Below are positions 26,205 through 35,627 of a stretch of 64,000 bases of DNA, one piece after another. The notes beneath the pieces were generated by a model. The model was not told the origin of the DNA. It saw only the letters and a program-made list of their open reading frames with translations, and did no database searches. Location of the stretch: positions 4,718,501 to 4,782,500 of the forward strand of contig NZ_AP024154.1 in the NCBI RefSeq assembly GCF_015533855.1, written 5' to 3'. Source of the DNA: Echinicola sp. 20G. Its GTDB lineage: Bacteria > Bacteroidota > Bacteroidia > Cytophagales > Cyclobacteriaceae. The position numbers and the translations under genes are program-made. Within the stretch, counting starts at the first letter, position 1. The number at the start of each line of letters is the position of its first letter.

Positions 26205-28820
26205 ATGAAAAGAAGAAAATCCCTTAAGATAATGGCCTTAGGTGCTTTGACACCAAGTATGGGTCTTTTATCTTCTCCTCTTACGAATATTAAAAACGTT
26301 ATAGATAAAAATACCAGCCTGCACTTTGAAAGTGACTGGCAGCTTTGGCCGGACATGGACTGGGTTGGCCCTGAATATTGGGGCAACAGGTTACAGGACT
26401 GGAAAATACAGGATGGCCGAGTGCTATGCCAAGTTGCTGGACCAAACAGGACTTTACACTGCCTGACCACCCAAGCCACCCAAGAAATTGGTACTTTGGA
26501 AACCAGCATTGATTTTCAAATCAACAAAGACCTGCCCGTTTCAGACAAAAACTATGTAGGGATCCGACTAGGCATAAAAGGAAAATTCGATGATTACCGC
26601 TCAGCTGCGGTTCACGGAAAAGGCTTTGATATAGGCCTAACCACTAGCGGCAAACTGAAAGTGGGAAATGAACTTACGGCTATTCAGCATGATCTTAGTG
26701 AAGAGTTTACCCTTAAGGTCAGCTGTTCAGCTAACCACACTCCTACGCTAAACATTAGCTTACTTTCCAAATCGGGAGCAAGCATTGCAACAGTAGAAAG
26801 TCAAAAACTTTCCCAAGAGCAATTGGCAGGAAATATAGCTTTGGTAGCCAATATCCAGGATGATTATAAGGAGATTCAAGAAAGCACTATTGCAGCCAGC
26901 TTTGGGGACTGGAAAATCTCAGGGAGTAAATTGATCTCGAGCAGTGAACATGAATACGGTCCAATTTGCTTTGCCCAGTATACCCTCAACAAAGGAACAC
27001 TTAAGCTGACTGCGCAACTAACGCCTGTGGAGAAAGTGGCAGAGCATCAGGTGAAGTTTGAGGTAAAGGACGGTGAAAACTGGAAAGAAATGGGAGTCAC
27101 TGAAGTAGAACCTATGTCCAGAACGGTTCACTTTAGACAGGAGAGTTGGCCATACCAAGAAGCCGTCCCTTATCGGATCCAACTTCAATTACCCATAGAA
27201 GGTGAAACAAGGCACTATGCTTATGAGGGAACTATTTCTGCAGAGCCAAAGGCCCAAGATGAGGTAAAAACTGCCGTCTTTAGCTGTAATTGTGATTATG
27301 GTTTTCCAGATGCAGAAGTTGCTCCCCATGTGGCTTGTCATGAGCCTGATCTGGCCCTTTTTGTGGGAGACCAATTCTATGAGGGCACTGGTGGCTTTGG
27401 TATCCAGACTTCACCCGTAGATAAGGCCGCTTTGGATTACCTGCGCAAATGGTACATGTTTGGCTGGTCCTACCGGGAAGTATTCCGGCATATCCCTTGT
27501 GCGATCATTCCCGATGACCATGATGTTTACCATGGAAACATTTGGGGTGAAGCTGGAAAAGCAGCAGATATTTCAGGAAGCTGGGGAGCTCCCGCACAGG
27601 ATTCAGGCGGCTATAAAATGGCCCCTAAATGGGTCAATATGGTGCAAAAATGCCAAACCAGCCACCTGCCAGACCCTTATGACCCTACCCCTGTCCAAAG
27701 AGGTATTGAGGTGTATTACACTGAATGGGTTTATGGAGGAATCAGCTTTGCCATCTTAGAAGACAGAAAGTGGAAATCAGCTCCTAAACATGTCTTGCCA
27801 GAAGAGGCAGATATTTGGAACGGTTGGATCAGAAACCCTGATTTTGACATCAAGAAGCACCGGGTAAAAGACGCCCAACTTTTAGGTGACAGGCAATTGA
27901 CTTTCTTGGATGATTGGGCCCAAAACTGGTCCGAGGATGTTCAAATGAAATCATTGGTTACTCAAACCATCTTTAACACCGTTGCCACCTTGCCTGTTGA
28001 GGCCAAGGATGATAGTGTTGTTCCAAAACTGGAAGTGCCAGAAGCAGGAAAGTATGTTCTTGGAGACGAGATCAAAGGAGATATGGACAGCAATGGCTGG
28101 CCACAAGATGGCCGGGACCGAGCCGTGGATAAGATCAGGAAGTGCTTTGCCTTTCATATTGCTGGTGACCAACACTTGGCAAGTTTCTCCCAATATGGCA
28201 TCGATCAGCATGGAGATGGGGGCTTTGCCTTTGCAGGTCCTGCACTCAATAACATTTGGCCTAGAAGATGGTGGCCTCCAGTGGCCAATCCGGAAAGCCA
28301 TTCTGAAAGCAACCCTGTTTACACCGGAGACTTTGAAGATGGATTCGGTAATAAAATGACTGTAAAAGCTGTAGCGAACCCCAGGCTTACCCATCGTGAA
28401 CCAGCCATCGTCTATGACCGTGCAACTGGGTATGGGATTGTCACCTTCAACAAAAAAGACAGGACCATCACAACTGAATGCTGGCCGAAATATGTTCATC
28501 CCTTGAAAAATCCAGCAGGTCAATATGCTGGCTGGCCGATCACAGTTTCACAAGAAGACAATTACGGACGTAAAGCCGCTGCATGGCTTCCAGAAGTCAA
28601 GGTCAATGGATTGAATAATCCTGTGGTGGAAATTATCGAAGAGAAAAGCGGTGAAAGCCTTTATTGCCTGGCCATCAAGGGCAATACTTTTGAACCGAAA
28701 GTTTTTGCCAAGGGAACTTATACCATAAAGGTCAAGGACAGTAATACTGGTAAGACCATAGAGAAAAAAGGCATTAAGGCCAACTCCCAATCCAAGGGAA
28801 CCTTGATGTTCAGTGCATAA
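26205..28820 (+). CDS. Large PhoD-like metallophosphatase
   Basis: The 871-residue protein starts MKRRKSLKIMALGALTP, which resembles a twin-arginine export signal. Residues about 45-240 look like a jelly-roll (DWQLWPDMDWVGPEYWGNRL, then repeated strands). The catalytic part from about 355 has the PhoD metal ligands: NCDYGF (Asp364), FVGDQFYE (Asp389), IPDDHDVYHGN (Asp437-Asp440) and GDQHLAS further on. It should hydrolyse phosphate mono- or diesters in the periplasm. It is longer than typical PhoD because of the N-terminal domain. It is monocistronic with its own terminator. Confidence 0.88.
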   Translation: MKRRKSLKIMALGALTPSMGLLSSPLTNIKNVIDKNTSLHFESDWQLWPDMDWVGPEYWGNRLQDWKIQDGRVLCQVAGPNRTLHCLTTQATQEIGTLETSIDFQINKDLPVSDKNYVGIRLGIKGKFDDYRSAAVHGKGFDIGLTTSGKLKVGNELTAIQHDLSEEFTLKVSCSANHTPTLNISLLSKSGASIATVESQKLSQEQLAGNIALVANIQDDYKEIQESTIAASFGDWKISGSKLISSSEHEYGPICFAQYTLNKGTLKLTAQLTPVEKVAEHQVKFEVKDGENWKEMGVTEVEPMSRTVHFRQESWPYQEAVPYRIQLQLPIEGETRHYAYEGTISAEPKAQDEVKTAVFSCNCDYGFPDAEVAPHVACHEPDLALFVGDQFYEGTGGFGIQTSPVDKAALDYLRKWYMFGWSYREVFRHIPCAIIPDDHDVYHGNIWGEAGKAADISGSWGAPAQDSGGYKMAPKWVNMVQKCQTSHLPDPYDPTPVQRGIEVYYTEWVYGGISFAILEDRKWKSAPKHVLPEEADIWNGWIRNPDFDIKKHRVKDAQLLGDRQLTFLDDWAQNWSEDVQMKSLVTQTIFNTVATLPVEAKDDSVVPKLEVPEAGKYVLGDEIKGDMDSNGWPQDGRDRAVDKIRKCFAFHIAGDQHLASFSQYGIDQHGDGGFAFAGPALNNIWPRRWWPPVANPESHSESNPVYTGDFEDGFGNKMTVKAVANPRLTHREPAIVYDRATGYGIVTFNKKDRTITTECWPKYVHPLKNPAGQYAGWPITVSQEDNYGRKAAAWLPEVKVNGLNNPVVEIIEEKSGESLYCLAIKGNTFEPKVFAKGTYTIKVKDSNTGKTIEKKGIKANSQSKGTLMFSA

Positions 28821-28830
28821 ACCAACCTTA

Positions 28831-28857
28831 AAAAGCGGCCAATGGCCGCTTTTTTTA
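28831..28857 (+). terminator. Terminator of the PhoD-like gene
   Basis: AAAAGCGGCC-AAT-GGCCGCTTTT followed by further T, 10 nt after the stop. Confidence 0.92.
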
Positions 28858-28994
28858 TTTATTAACTTTTTGAACTTTTCCTTCTCGACAATAGGCTTTA
28901 TTATTGATAGTACTATCAACCAGATAGCGCTACTTAGAAATATATAGTATCTTCGATTTATTAACAAAACCTCTGCTACAGTTTATTTACTTCT

Positions 28995-29750
28995 ATGCTC
29001 AACTCTTATTCGTCCATCGAATTAACATATATAGTACCAGTCTACATTGATAATCAGGAAGCACAAATTATGGAAAAGTTTGTTGCGCAATATGAACAAT
29101 TCAAGCCTGATGTCTTAGAGAAAATTCTTTTTGTATTTGTAGATGATTGCTCTCCTGTAGCGGTAAAAATAGCTTCACAAAAACTGAATTATACAGTTGC
29201 TAGGATAAAGGACGATATCAAATGGAATCAGGGAGGTGCTCGAAATTTAGGGGTACTGTTAGCCAAGTCAAGTAAGTTGATCCTTACCGATCTTGACCAC
29301 ACTTTCCCTGAAGAAACCCTTGCTTATCTTTTAAAACAACCCATTCCAAAAGTCATCTTCAATTTCAATAGGTTAAAAGATGGACAAAAACATACTATCC
29401 ACCCAAATACTTTTTTCTGTTCAAAATCGATCTTCTATAAATCCTTGGGAGTTGATGAAGAATTTTGTGGAAACTATGGGTATGAAGACATTTATTTCAT
29501 GGAACTACAAAAGAGCCTGAAAACAAAGGTTAAGACAATCAAAAGGCATCCGGTTTGGGTAAGAGAGCATAAGGAACATCAAGAAGAATCGCACCATACT
29601 TTAATTAGGGACGTTGAGGTAAATCAAAAATTATTAGAGAAAAAAATGAAATACCTTAAAACAAAGAATCCCTTAAAAGGCCATTCTAGATTATCTTTAA
29701 ATTTCACTTGGGAAATAATCGAAGAAAACCTTTTAAAACAAAATACATAA
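28995..29750 (+). CDS. GT2-type glycosyltransferase
   Basis: The 251-residue soluble protein is a GT-A fold transferase of the GT2 group: LTYIVPVYIDNQ at the start, the nucleotide-binding VFVDDCSP, the segment WNQGGARNLGVLLA, the metal motif LTDLDHTF (as DxD) and the acceptor-side GYEDIYFMELQ. It should move a sugar from a nucleotide donor to an unknown acceptor at the membrane surface. No membrane segment is seen. No other glycan gene lies near it, and the next gene is a secreted esterase 43 nt on. Confidence 0.85.
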   Translation: MLNSYSSIELTYIVPVYIDNQEAQIMEKFVAQYEQFKPDVLEKILFVFVDDCSPVAVKIASQKLNYTVARIKDDIKWNQGGARNLGVLLAKSSKLILTDLDHTFPEETLAYLLKQPIPKVIFNFNRLKDGQKHTIHPNTFFCSKSIFYKSLGVDEEFCGNYGYEDIYFMELQKSLKTKVKTIKRHPVWVREHKEHQEESHHTLIRDVEVNQKLLEKKMKYLKTKNPLKGHSRLSLNFTWEIIEENLLKQNT

Positions 29751-29793
29751 GCATCCAATCCTTTGACCTAACAAATCAAAAAACAACATAATT

Positions 29794-30615
29794 ATGAAAA
29801 ATGTCCTATTGTTTACGATTTCTTTTTGCTTCGTCTTAATAGCCAATGCTCAAAACAGTTCATACGTCACTGAAAGTAATATCCCATATTATAATGCGGC
29901 CATTAGTGCTGCAGATGCCTATATCAACGAGCGATGTGTTTTGGACATATACTATCCCAAAGATAAAAAGGGATTTGCCACCATTGTTTGGTTTCATGGA
30001 GGAGGCTTAACTGGAGGCGAAAAAGAAATCCCCGAAGCCTTAAAGGAAAAAGGTTTAGCCATCATTGGTGTCAATTATAGACTTTACCCAAAAGTAAAAG
30101 CTCCCTCCTACATTGAAGATGCTGCAGCTGCCGTTGCCTGGGCTTTTAATCATATTGACGAATATGGAGGTGATCCTTCCCTGATATTTGTTTCTGGCCA
30201 TTCTGCTGGCGGTTACTTGGCCAGCATGGTTGGTTTAGATAAAAGTTGGTTGGCAGAACATCAGATTGATGCTAATTTAATTGCCGGGCTAATCCCCTTT
30301 AGTGGTCATACTATCACACATTTTACTGTACGTGAAGAGCGTGGAATACCAGGAACCCAACCGGTAGTGGATGAACTAGCTCCCCTTTATCATGTTCGCG
30401 CCGATGCCCCTCCTCTTTTGCTGATCACTGGAGACAGGGAAATGGAAATGCTTGGTCGCTATGAAGAAAATGCCTATCTGATGCGTATGATGAAAGAAGC
30501 TGGACATACTGAAACAACGCTTTATGAAATGGATGGGTATGGACATAACATGACTTGGCCTGCTTTTCCTTTGTTGTTGAATGAAGTGGACAGGATTACT
30601 AAAATGAAAAAATAA
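29794..30615 (+). CDS. Secreted alpha/beta-hydrolase esterase
   Basis: The 273-residue protein has a signal peptide (cleaved after IANAQ) and a hormone-sensitive-lipase/BD-FAE-like hydrolase fold: the oxyanion motif WFHGGGLTGG, the nucleophile elbow GHSAGGYLA, and the catalytic His in GYGHNM; the acid is probably the Asp in ITGDREME. It should cut carboxyl esters outside the cytosol, for example acetyl or feruloyl groups of glycans. It is followed by a likely terminator. Confidence 0.87.
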   Translation: MKNVLLFTISFCFVLIANAQNSSYVTESNIPYYNAAISAADAYINERCVLDIYYPKDKKGFATIVWFHGGGLTGGEKEIPEALKEKGLAIIGVNYRLYPKVKAPSYIEDAAAAVAWAFNHIDEYGGDPSLIFVSGHSAGGYLASMVGLDKSWLAEHQIDANLIAGLIPFSGHTITHFTVREERGIPGTQPVVDELAPLYHVRADAPPLLLITGDREMEMLGRYEENAYLMRMMKEAGHTETTLYEMDGYGHNMTWPAFPLLLNEVDRITKMKK

Positions 30616-30644
30616 ACTAGTAATAAAATGCTTTTTGCAGTTTT

Positions 30645-30673
30645 GAGCAGTCCTTATACGGGATTGCTCTTTT
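30645..30673 (+). terminator. Likely terminator of the esterase gene
   Basis: GAGCAGTCC / GGGATTGCTC form a 9-bp stem with one G-T pair, followed by TTTTG and then TTT, 30 nt after the stop. Confidence 0.6.
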
Positions 30674-30739
30674 GCTTTATAGCCATCTCTCTTTCGTACC
30701 CAAAGTTGGTCATTTTTTTAGTTTTTCAATTCAGCTAAT

Positions 30740-30766
30740 TTTTGCACGGATTTATAATCCTTTTCA
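30740..30766 (+). promoter_or_regulatory. Conserved 27-nt upstream element, copy 1
   Basis: This element, containing TTTGCACGG followed by ATTTATAATC, lies 94 nt before the DUF1254 gene. Copy 2 (33797-33823) matches at 23 of 27 positions, and a second similar stretch (TATTCCTT...) follows both at slightly different distance. TATAAT inside it could be part of a promoter; it may bind a shared regulator. Confidence 0.5.
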
Positions 30767-30859
30767 TCATCTACCTATTCCTTTTTAAAGCCCACCAATA
30801 TATGTTCTAATTTAATGAACGGTAATAACATTGTACAAAATCATGATATTGAAACAATT

Positions 30860-32302
30860 ATGAAAATTTTTAATATGCCAAAAGGACAATCTAAGCTTAC
30901 GCTATCACTCTACTTCACATTGTCACTTATTTATGCCTTGGTATCTTGCAATCCACCTGACAACACTTCCAATCTACCATCTTCGATCACTGCTGAAGAA
31001 GCCAAAAAACTGGCCGAGGAAGCTTATATTTATGGATTTCGCATTGTGGAAAATTACAAAGCCATTTTTGGAATGTGCATAGCGAAGCAATCACCCGCTT
31101 ACTCTGGATTTAATAATTTCTTGCATGGGAAAAAGTTGTATGATCCAGATTATACCACCGTGGTTTCCCCTAACAATGACACTTTTTATTCAACCACTTG
31201 GGCGGACCTTAGTGAAGAACCTTTGGTCATCGAAGTCCCCAAAACTGGAGACACTTATTTTGTAATTCAATTAGTGGATATGTTTACGGACAATTTCGCC
31301 TATATCGGTACAAGAACTACTGGTAAGGATGGAGGCACATTTCTTTTGGTTGGCCCTGATAATGACGGTGGATTTGATACTGAAAAGTTTGATAAGATCT
31401 TTGTCTCTAGAAGTAGGTATGTAGCTTTAGCCACCAGAACCGCTACTGATGGCACTCAAAGCGGTAATGAAAAAGCCTACGCCATCCAAGATGGTCTTAA
31501 GTTGTCATCATTAAGTGACTACTTGGGAGTTTCATCATCTTCCAAGGCCAACCTTGAGTCAAATTTCCCTATTTATAATCAAGACTCTCTATACGCCAAA
31601 CCAAAACTCTTCCAATATTTAAATCAGTTTTTGGAATGGCAAGCCCCTGGCTTTGAAGAAAAAGAATTAATGGAAAGTTTTTCTAAAATCAATGTAGGCC
31701 CTTATCAAACTTTTGACATTGGTGGTTTTAACGAGGATGTTCAAGCAGCAATATTAGAAGGGATACAATCTGCACATCAAAAAATCGTAGACAAAGCCAG
31801 CAGCCTTGGAACGCGTGAATCAGGATGGGAATATACACCTCCTATGGGAAATTATGGACAAAATTACCTTTTCAGGTCTGCAGTTGCCTTTAAATTTATC
31901 TACACCAACAGTCCAGAGGAAGCCATATACCCCATTGCAGAGGCTGATAGTGACAATGAAAGTCTAGATGGCAGCAAAAACAACTATGTTTTACATTTTG
32001 AAAGTGGTGAGACACCTCCGGTTGATGCATTTTGGTCAATGACCATTTATCACTCAGACACACGTCTTATGGTAAAAAACCCTATCAACCGCTACTCTAT
32101 TGGAGACAGAACTCAGGGATTGAACTACGACAGTGATGGATCCCTTACCTTATACATTCAAAATCAGCAACCTGAAGGATCCAAAGCCAACAATTGGCTC
32201 CCAGCCCCAGATGGCCCTTTTTATATCATTGCGAGAATGTATATTCCGCAGGAACCTGCCTTAGATGGCAGTTATAAACTACCTGCTATTTCCAAAGAAT
32301 AA
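30860..32302 (+). CDS. DUF1254/DUF1214 lipoprotein, first of tandem pair
   Basis: The ATG at 30860 gives a 480-residue protein with a lipoprotein signal ending YALVSC; the frame has an earlier ATG at 30815. The DUF1254 domain (PF06863) covers about residues 50-190, with VVSPNNDTFYSTTWADLS, a typical core. The DUF1214 domain (PF06742) ends the protein, with DAFWSMTIYHSDTRLMV and NWLPAPDGPFYIIARMY. The function is not established. It is anchored in the envelope. The next gene, 3 nt on, codes for a second DUF1254/DUF1214 lipoprotein. Confidence 0.9.
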   Translation: MKIFNMPKGQSKLTLSLYFTLSLIYALVSCNPPDNTSNLPSSITAEEAKKLAEEAYIYGFRIVENYKAIFGMCIAKQSPAYSGFNNFLHGKKLYDPDYTTVVSPNNDTFYSTTWADLSEEPLVIEVPKTGDTYFVIQLVDMFTDNFAYIGTRTTGKDGGTFLLVGPDNDGGFDTEKFDKIFVSRSRYVALATRTATDGTQSGNEKAYAIQDGLKLSSLSDYLGVSSSSKANLESNFPIYNQDSLYAKPKLFQYLNQFLEWQAPGFEEKELMESFSKINVGPYQTFDIGGFNEDVQAAILEGIQSAHQKIVDKASSLGTRESGWEYTPPMGNYGQNYLFRSAVAFKFIYTNSPEEAIYPIAEADSDNESLDGSKNNYVLHFESGETPPVDAFWSMTIYHSDTRLMVKNPINRYSIGDRTQGLNYDSDGSLTLYIQNQQPEGSKANNWLPAPDGPFYIIARMYIPQEPALDGSYKLPAISKE

Positions 32303-32305
32303 TCC

Positions 32306-33664
32306 ATGCCTTTTATAATGAACAATCGTAAAAAAGCTTTCCTATCAAATATATGCTTAATTTTAGCTTTGGGCATATCATGGTCTTGTACTTCCAAAAC
32401 TTCAAAGGGCTCACTGGAAACTGTTACAGAGCAGGAAGTCACTAATAGCTACGTATATCTTTTAAGTCGGGCCCTGGTGGTCAGGCAAGAGCAAATGGAT
32501 TTTGATGGAACAGGCTTGGAATACAATTCCATCAAATACAATGAAGCAGGTAAAGCAGATTTCGTGAACCCAAACCTAGATGTAGCCTACATGGAAGCAT
32601 GGATTGCAGTCGATGAACATAGTGCTGTAACAATTGAAATTCCAGAAATTAAGGACCGGTATTACACTCTACAATTACTTGATGGGTGGGGAGAAGTAAT
32701 AACCAATATCAATGAAAGAAATTACCCAGATCATCCCAATGGTTTGTTTGTGCTCCACCTTAAAGATTCTGACATCGACCTTCCTGACGATGCCTTCCCC
32801 ATTGAAGTGCCCGTTAAAAAGATCAAAATGCTCGCAAGGGTAGAGTTACAAGATACCCTTGAAGAAGCAGTATCCTTACAGCAACTCTTTAAGATGAGTG
32901 CAATAGGTTCTCCCAATATCGCTCCTACAATTCCATTCCCTCAATTCACGAACAAAGAACTCCCTACAACAGAACTCTTCTCATATGCTGAAGACTTTCT
33001 AAAAACTCCTGATGTAAAAATGAACTCTAATGACTCTATAAGAACTATTGTCCAAAAAGTAAAAGAATTCATTGACTCATCTCCCGAAAGCAAAGCCCAG
33101 GTAGATTCAATAATCACACACAAAACAATCCCACAATTCTTGACCTTTGCTACCACTAAAGCGGGGAAATTTGAAAATGGTTGGTTGGCAACACTTACAG
33201 CGGGCAATTACAATGGCGATTATTGGACGAGGACATCAGCCAACTTTGTAGGTATTTGGGCTAACACTTCTGAAGAAGTTATTTATTTTATTGCGGCTAA
33301 AGATGCCGATGGTCAAGTGCTGGGGAATGGAAAAAGCTATAGTCTGACATTTCCCCCCGAAAACTTACCAGTCAAAAATGTTAATGCATTTTGGTCCGTA
33401 ATATTAGTTGGCTTTCCTGACTATAGGGTGGTCAGCAATGAGCTAAACAGGTTTAATTTCAACAATTTTTCCACCTTTGATTATGGAGAAGATGGTTCCT
33501 TGACCCTTTACATTTCACCCAATTATGATAGTAAATGGCCAAAAAGCAATTGGTTACCATCCCCTAAAGATGCTGCATTTAACCTCACGCTGCGGATGTA
33601 TGTACCTCATGAAAATGTGCTAGAGGGAAAATGGTTTCCTGAAAGCCTAAAAGTCATTGAGTAA
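32306..33664 (+). CDS. DUF1254/DUF1214 lipoprotein, second of tandem pair
   Basis: The 452-residue protein has a lipoprotein signal ending GISWSC and the same two domains as its neighbour: VNPNLDVAYMEAWIAVDEHS in the DUF1254 part and NAFWSVILVGFPDYRVV with NWLPSPKDAAFNLTLRMY in the DUF1214 part. The pair diverges strongly, so it is an old duplication. The start could be the ATG at 32306 or the one at 32318, which lies closer to the basic N-region. Both genes form one operon and probably one envelope complex or two enzymes of one pathway. Substrate unknown. Confidence 0.88.
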   Translation: MPFIMNNRKKAFLSNICLILALGISWSCTSKTSKGSLETVTEQEVTNSYVYLLSRALVVRQEQMDFDGTGLEYNSIKYNEAGKADFVNPNLDVAYMEAWIAVDEHSAVTIEIPEIKDRYYTLQLLDGWGEVITNINERNYPDHPNGLFVLHLKDSDIDLPDDAFPIEVPVKKIKMLARVELQDTLEEAVSLQQLFKMSAIGSPNIAPTIPFPQFTNKELPTTELFSYAEDFLKTPDVKMNSNDSIRTIVQKVKEFIDSSPESKAQVDSIITHKTIPQFLTFATTKAGKFENGWLATLTAGNYNGDYWTRTSANFVGIWANTSEEVIYFIAAKDADGQVLGNGKSYSLTFPPENLPVKNVNAFWSVILVGFPDYRVVSNELNRFNFNNFSTFDYGEDGSLTLYISPNYDSKWPKSNWLPSPKDAAFNLTLRMYVPHENVLEGKWFPESLKVIE

Positions 33665-33994
33665 AAGAATTAAATAACTAATAAAACCACTGATCAACTT
33701 GTACATTTTGATTTAAAACAGGTAGTCAATTCGATCTCTCACCTATTGAAACTACTATTAATCACCAATTAGTGATAAAACTATCTAATAGTTAAAATTT
33801 GCATGAATTTATAATCTTTTTCAAGCCATAAATGCTTTATTCCTTCTTTAGAACATAATTAGTTAAATTAATCTTACTGACTAACAACATGTTAGATTAG
33901 GAATCTACCTTATAAACTCCATTTAGATCAATTGCTACTTAATGCTGCTAAAGATGATCTCATAAACACTAGGCTCCACAAAACCATTGAAATC
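33665..33994. other. 330-nt spacer upstream of the export operon
   Basis: No gene or terminator was seen. It contains the second copy of the shared upstream element (33797-33823) and the in-frame 63 nt before the chosen start of the DUF3302 gene, which does not look like coding sequence. Confidence 0.5.
33797..33823 (+). promoter_or_regulatory. Conserved 27-nt upstream element, copy 2
   Basis: The element contains TTTGCATGA followed by ATTTATAATC, 171 nt before the DUF3302 gene. It matches copy 1 (30740-30766) at 23 of 27 positions, and TATTCCTTCTTTAG follows as TATTCCTTTTTAAAG does at copy 1. Confidence 0.5.
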
Positions 33995-34393
33995 ATGAAA
34001 AGGTTTTTCTACAGTTCTAAATCCATAAAATTAACAGCTCTCTTTTGGCTGTTTCCCCTATTCTTGCATGCCAGCGCATTTGAAGACAAAGTAGCAGATG
34101 TGGTCAGCTGGTTGGCCTTGATCGTCGCTCCGATCATCATGATCACAGTCTTTTTGATGATTCATGTCCTTCCTGAAAAAATCGCGGAAAAGCGCAATCA
34201 CCCACAGGCCCAAGCCATCAAAACCTTGTGCATACTCTCCCTATTTTTTGGTGGAATACTATGGCCCCTAGCTTGGCTATGGACATACTCCAAGCCCGTT
34301 TTTTACAAAATGGCCTATGGAACAGACAAAGGAGATTACCACGAAGAAACCTTTGATGACCTTAAAAAGGAAAAAGATCAGGATAAATCCTGA
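33995..34393 (+). CDS. DUF3302 inner-membrane protein (YiaW-like)
   Basis: The ATG at 33995 gives 132 residues; the open frame runs to 33932 but the earlier part is not hydrophobic. After a signal-like segment come two membrane spans (about 32-56 and 74-94), with VLPEKIAEKRNHPQAQAIK between them, the hallmark of DUF3302 (PF11742), and an acidic C-terminal tail. In E. coli the relative YiaW is coded next to the HlyD-type protein YiaV, and here the order is the same, followed by an outer-membrane factor. It is probably a small partner subunit of that export system. Confidence 0.88.
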   Translation: MKRFFYSSKSIKLTALFWLFPLFLHASAFEDKVADVVSWLALIVAPIIMITVFLMIHVLPEKIAEKRNHPQAQAIKTLCILSLFFGGILWPLAWLWTYSKPVFYKMAYGTDKGDYHEETFDDLKKEKDQDKS

Positions 34394-34444
34394 AAACCCA
34401 TTCTCATCATTTAGCCAATTCTCACTTTCCTTTAATTCACCAAC

Positions 34445-35623
34445 ATGGAAATTTTATTACTTCTGATTTACGCTGGAATAGTTTGGTTGATCTTTTTCAA
34501 GTTCAAGCTCTTGCCTTGGAATACCATTTCGCAAGCCATAGTCATTATCATTCCAGTTGTCGCCATTTCCTTATTAATCTTGATACTTAATATCGTCGCA
34601 CCTTCTTCCCATGATGTAAGGGTCATGAACTATAATGTAGAGATCGTACCACGAGTGACAGGCCTGGTGATTGAAGTTCCTATCTCTCCCAACCAGCATG
34701 TCAAAAAAGGAGAGGTATTGTTCAAAATTGACCCTACTCCTTTCGAGTTAAAAATCAAAAAACTAGAAGCCAAGCTACCAGAACTTGAAGCAAAATTGGT
34801 TGGAGCAAAGGCATTTGACAGGGAATTGGAATCCCAGTTGACCACTGCCAATAGTCAGATCCAAGTCATCAACACCCAAATCACTCTGGCCAAAAAGCGT
34901 TTTGCCCAAACAAAGGAATTGGCGGAAAGTGGTGCCGGGTCACAATTTGAATATGAAGAAGCAGAAACCAACTTAAACAACCTTCAGGCTCAACTCGCAG
35001 TAGCAGAATCCCAAAAATCCCAAGTGATTCAAAAACTCTCTGCCCAAACGGAAGAAGGTGAATTGGCCGAAATATCACAGGCAAGAGCTGCATTGGTACA
35101 GACCAAGTCAGATATTGCCTATGCCCAGTGGGAACTGGATCAGACGGTCTACCGAGCCCCAGCAGATGGCAGGGTGATCAACCTCCAGCTTCGCACCGGT
35201 GCCATGGCTGTTCAATTCCCCATCAAACCTGTGATGACCTTCATAGAAGATGAGCAATGGGTCGTTGCCCTATTTCATCAAAATGAGCTTCGATATGTGG
35301 AAAATGGTAATGAAGCAGAAGTGGCCATCCGTACACATCCCAATAGAATTATCAAATGTGAGGTAGAACATATTGTCTGGGCCAATGCCCAAGGCCAGCT
35401 GACTACTTCAGGCAGGCTGCCAGATACCAGGACAGATGGCTATCATGAGGGACGTTTTGCAGTCAGGTTAAAAATAGATGAAAACGAGGATATCTTCCTC
35501 GCTCCGGGTGCTGTTGGGCAAGGTGCTATCTATACGGAGCATGGAAAACTTATTCATTTGGTTAGAAAAGTGATCGTTAGAGTAGGTACAAAAATGGATT
35601 GGCTAATACTTAAACTGCACTGA
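34445..35623 (+). CDS. HlyD/EmrA-type membrane fusion protein (YiaV-like)
   Basis: The 392-residue protein has two N-terminal hydrophobic segments (about 1-18 and 26-48), then the MFP architecture: barrel-half VEIVPRVTGLVIEVPISPNQ, a long helical hairpin of about residues 105-215 rich in Ala/Glu/Gln, the second barrel-half with YRAPADGRVINLQLRTG, and a beta-barrel with a C-terminal domain. It should connect an inner-membrane component to the TolC-type channel coded 4 nt downstream. No RND, MFS or ABC pump gene is adjacent. Confidence 0.92.
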   Translation: MEILLLLIYAGIVWLIFFKFKLLPWNTISQAIVIIIPVVAISLLILILNIVAPSSHDVRVMNYNVEIVPRVTGLVIEVPISPNQHVKKGEVLFKIDPTPFELKIKKLEAKLPELEAKLVGAKAFDRELESQLTTANSQIQVINTQITLAKKRFAQTKELAESGAGSQFEYEEAETNLNNLQAQLAVAESQKSQVIQKLSAQTEEGELAEISQARAALVQTKSDIAYAQWELDQTVYRAPADGRVINLQLRTGAMAVQFPIKPVMTFIEDEQWVVALFHQNELRYVENGNEAEVAIRTHPNRIIKCEVEHIVWANAQGQLTTSGRLPDTRTDGYHEGRFAVRLKIDENEDIFLAPGAVGQGAIYTEHGKLIHLVRKVIVRVGTKMDWLILKLH

Positions 35624-35627
35624 TATA

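Noticed and set aside
27951..28523. 190-residue minus-strand frame inside the PhoD-like gene
   Set aside because: Shadow of a gene with intact metal motifs; the antisense text has no domain and no start signal.
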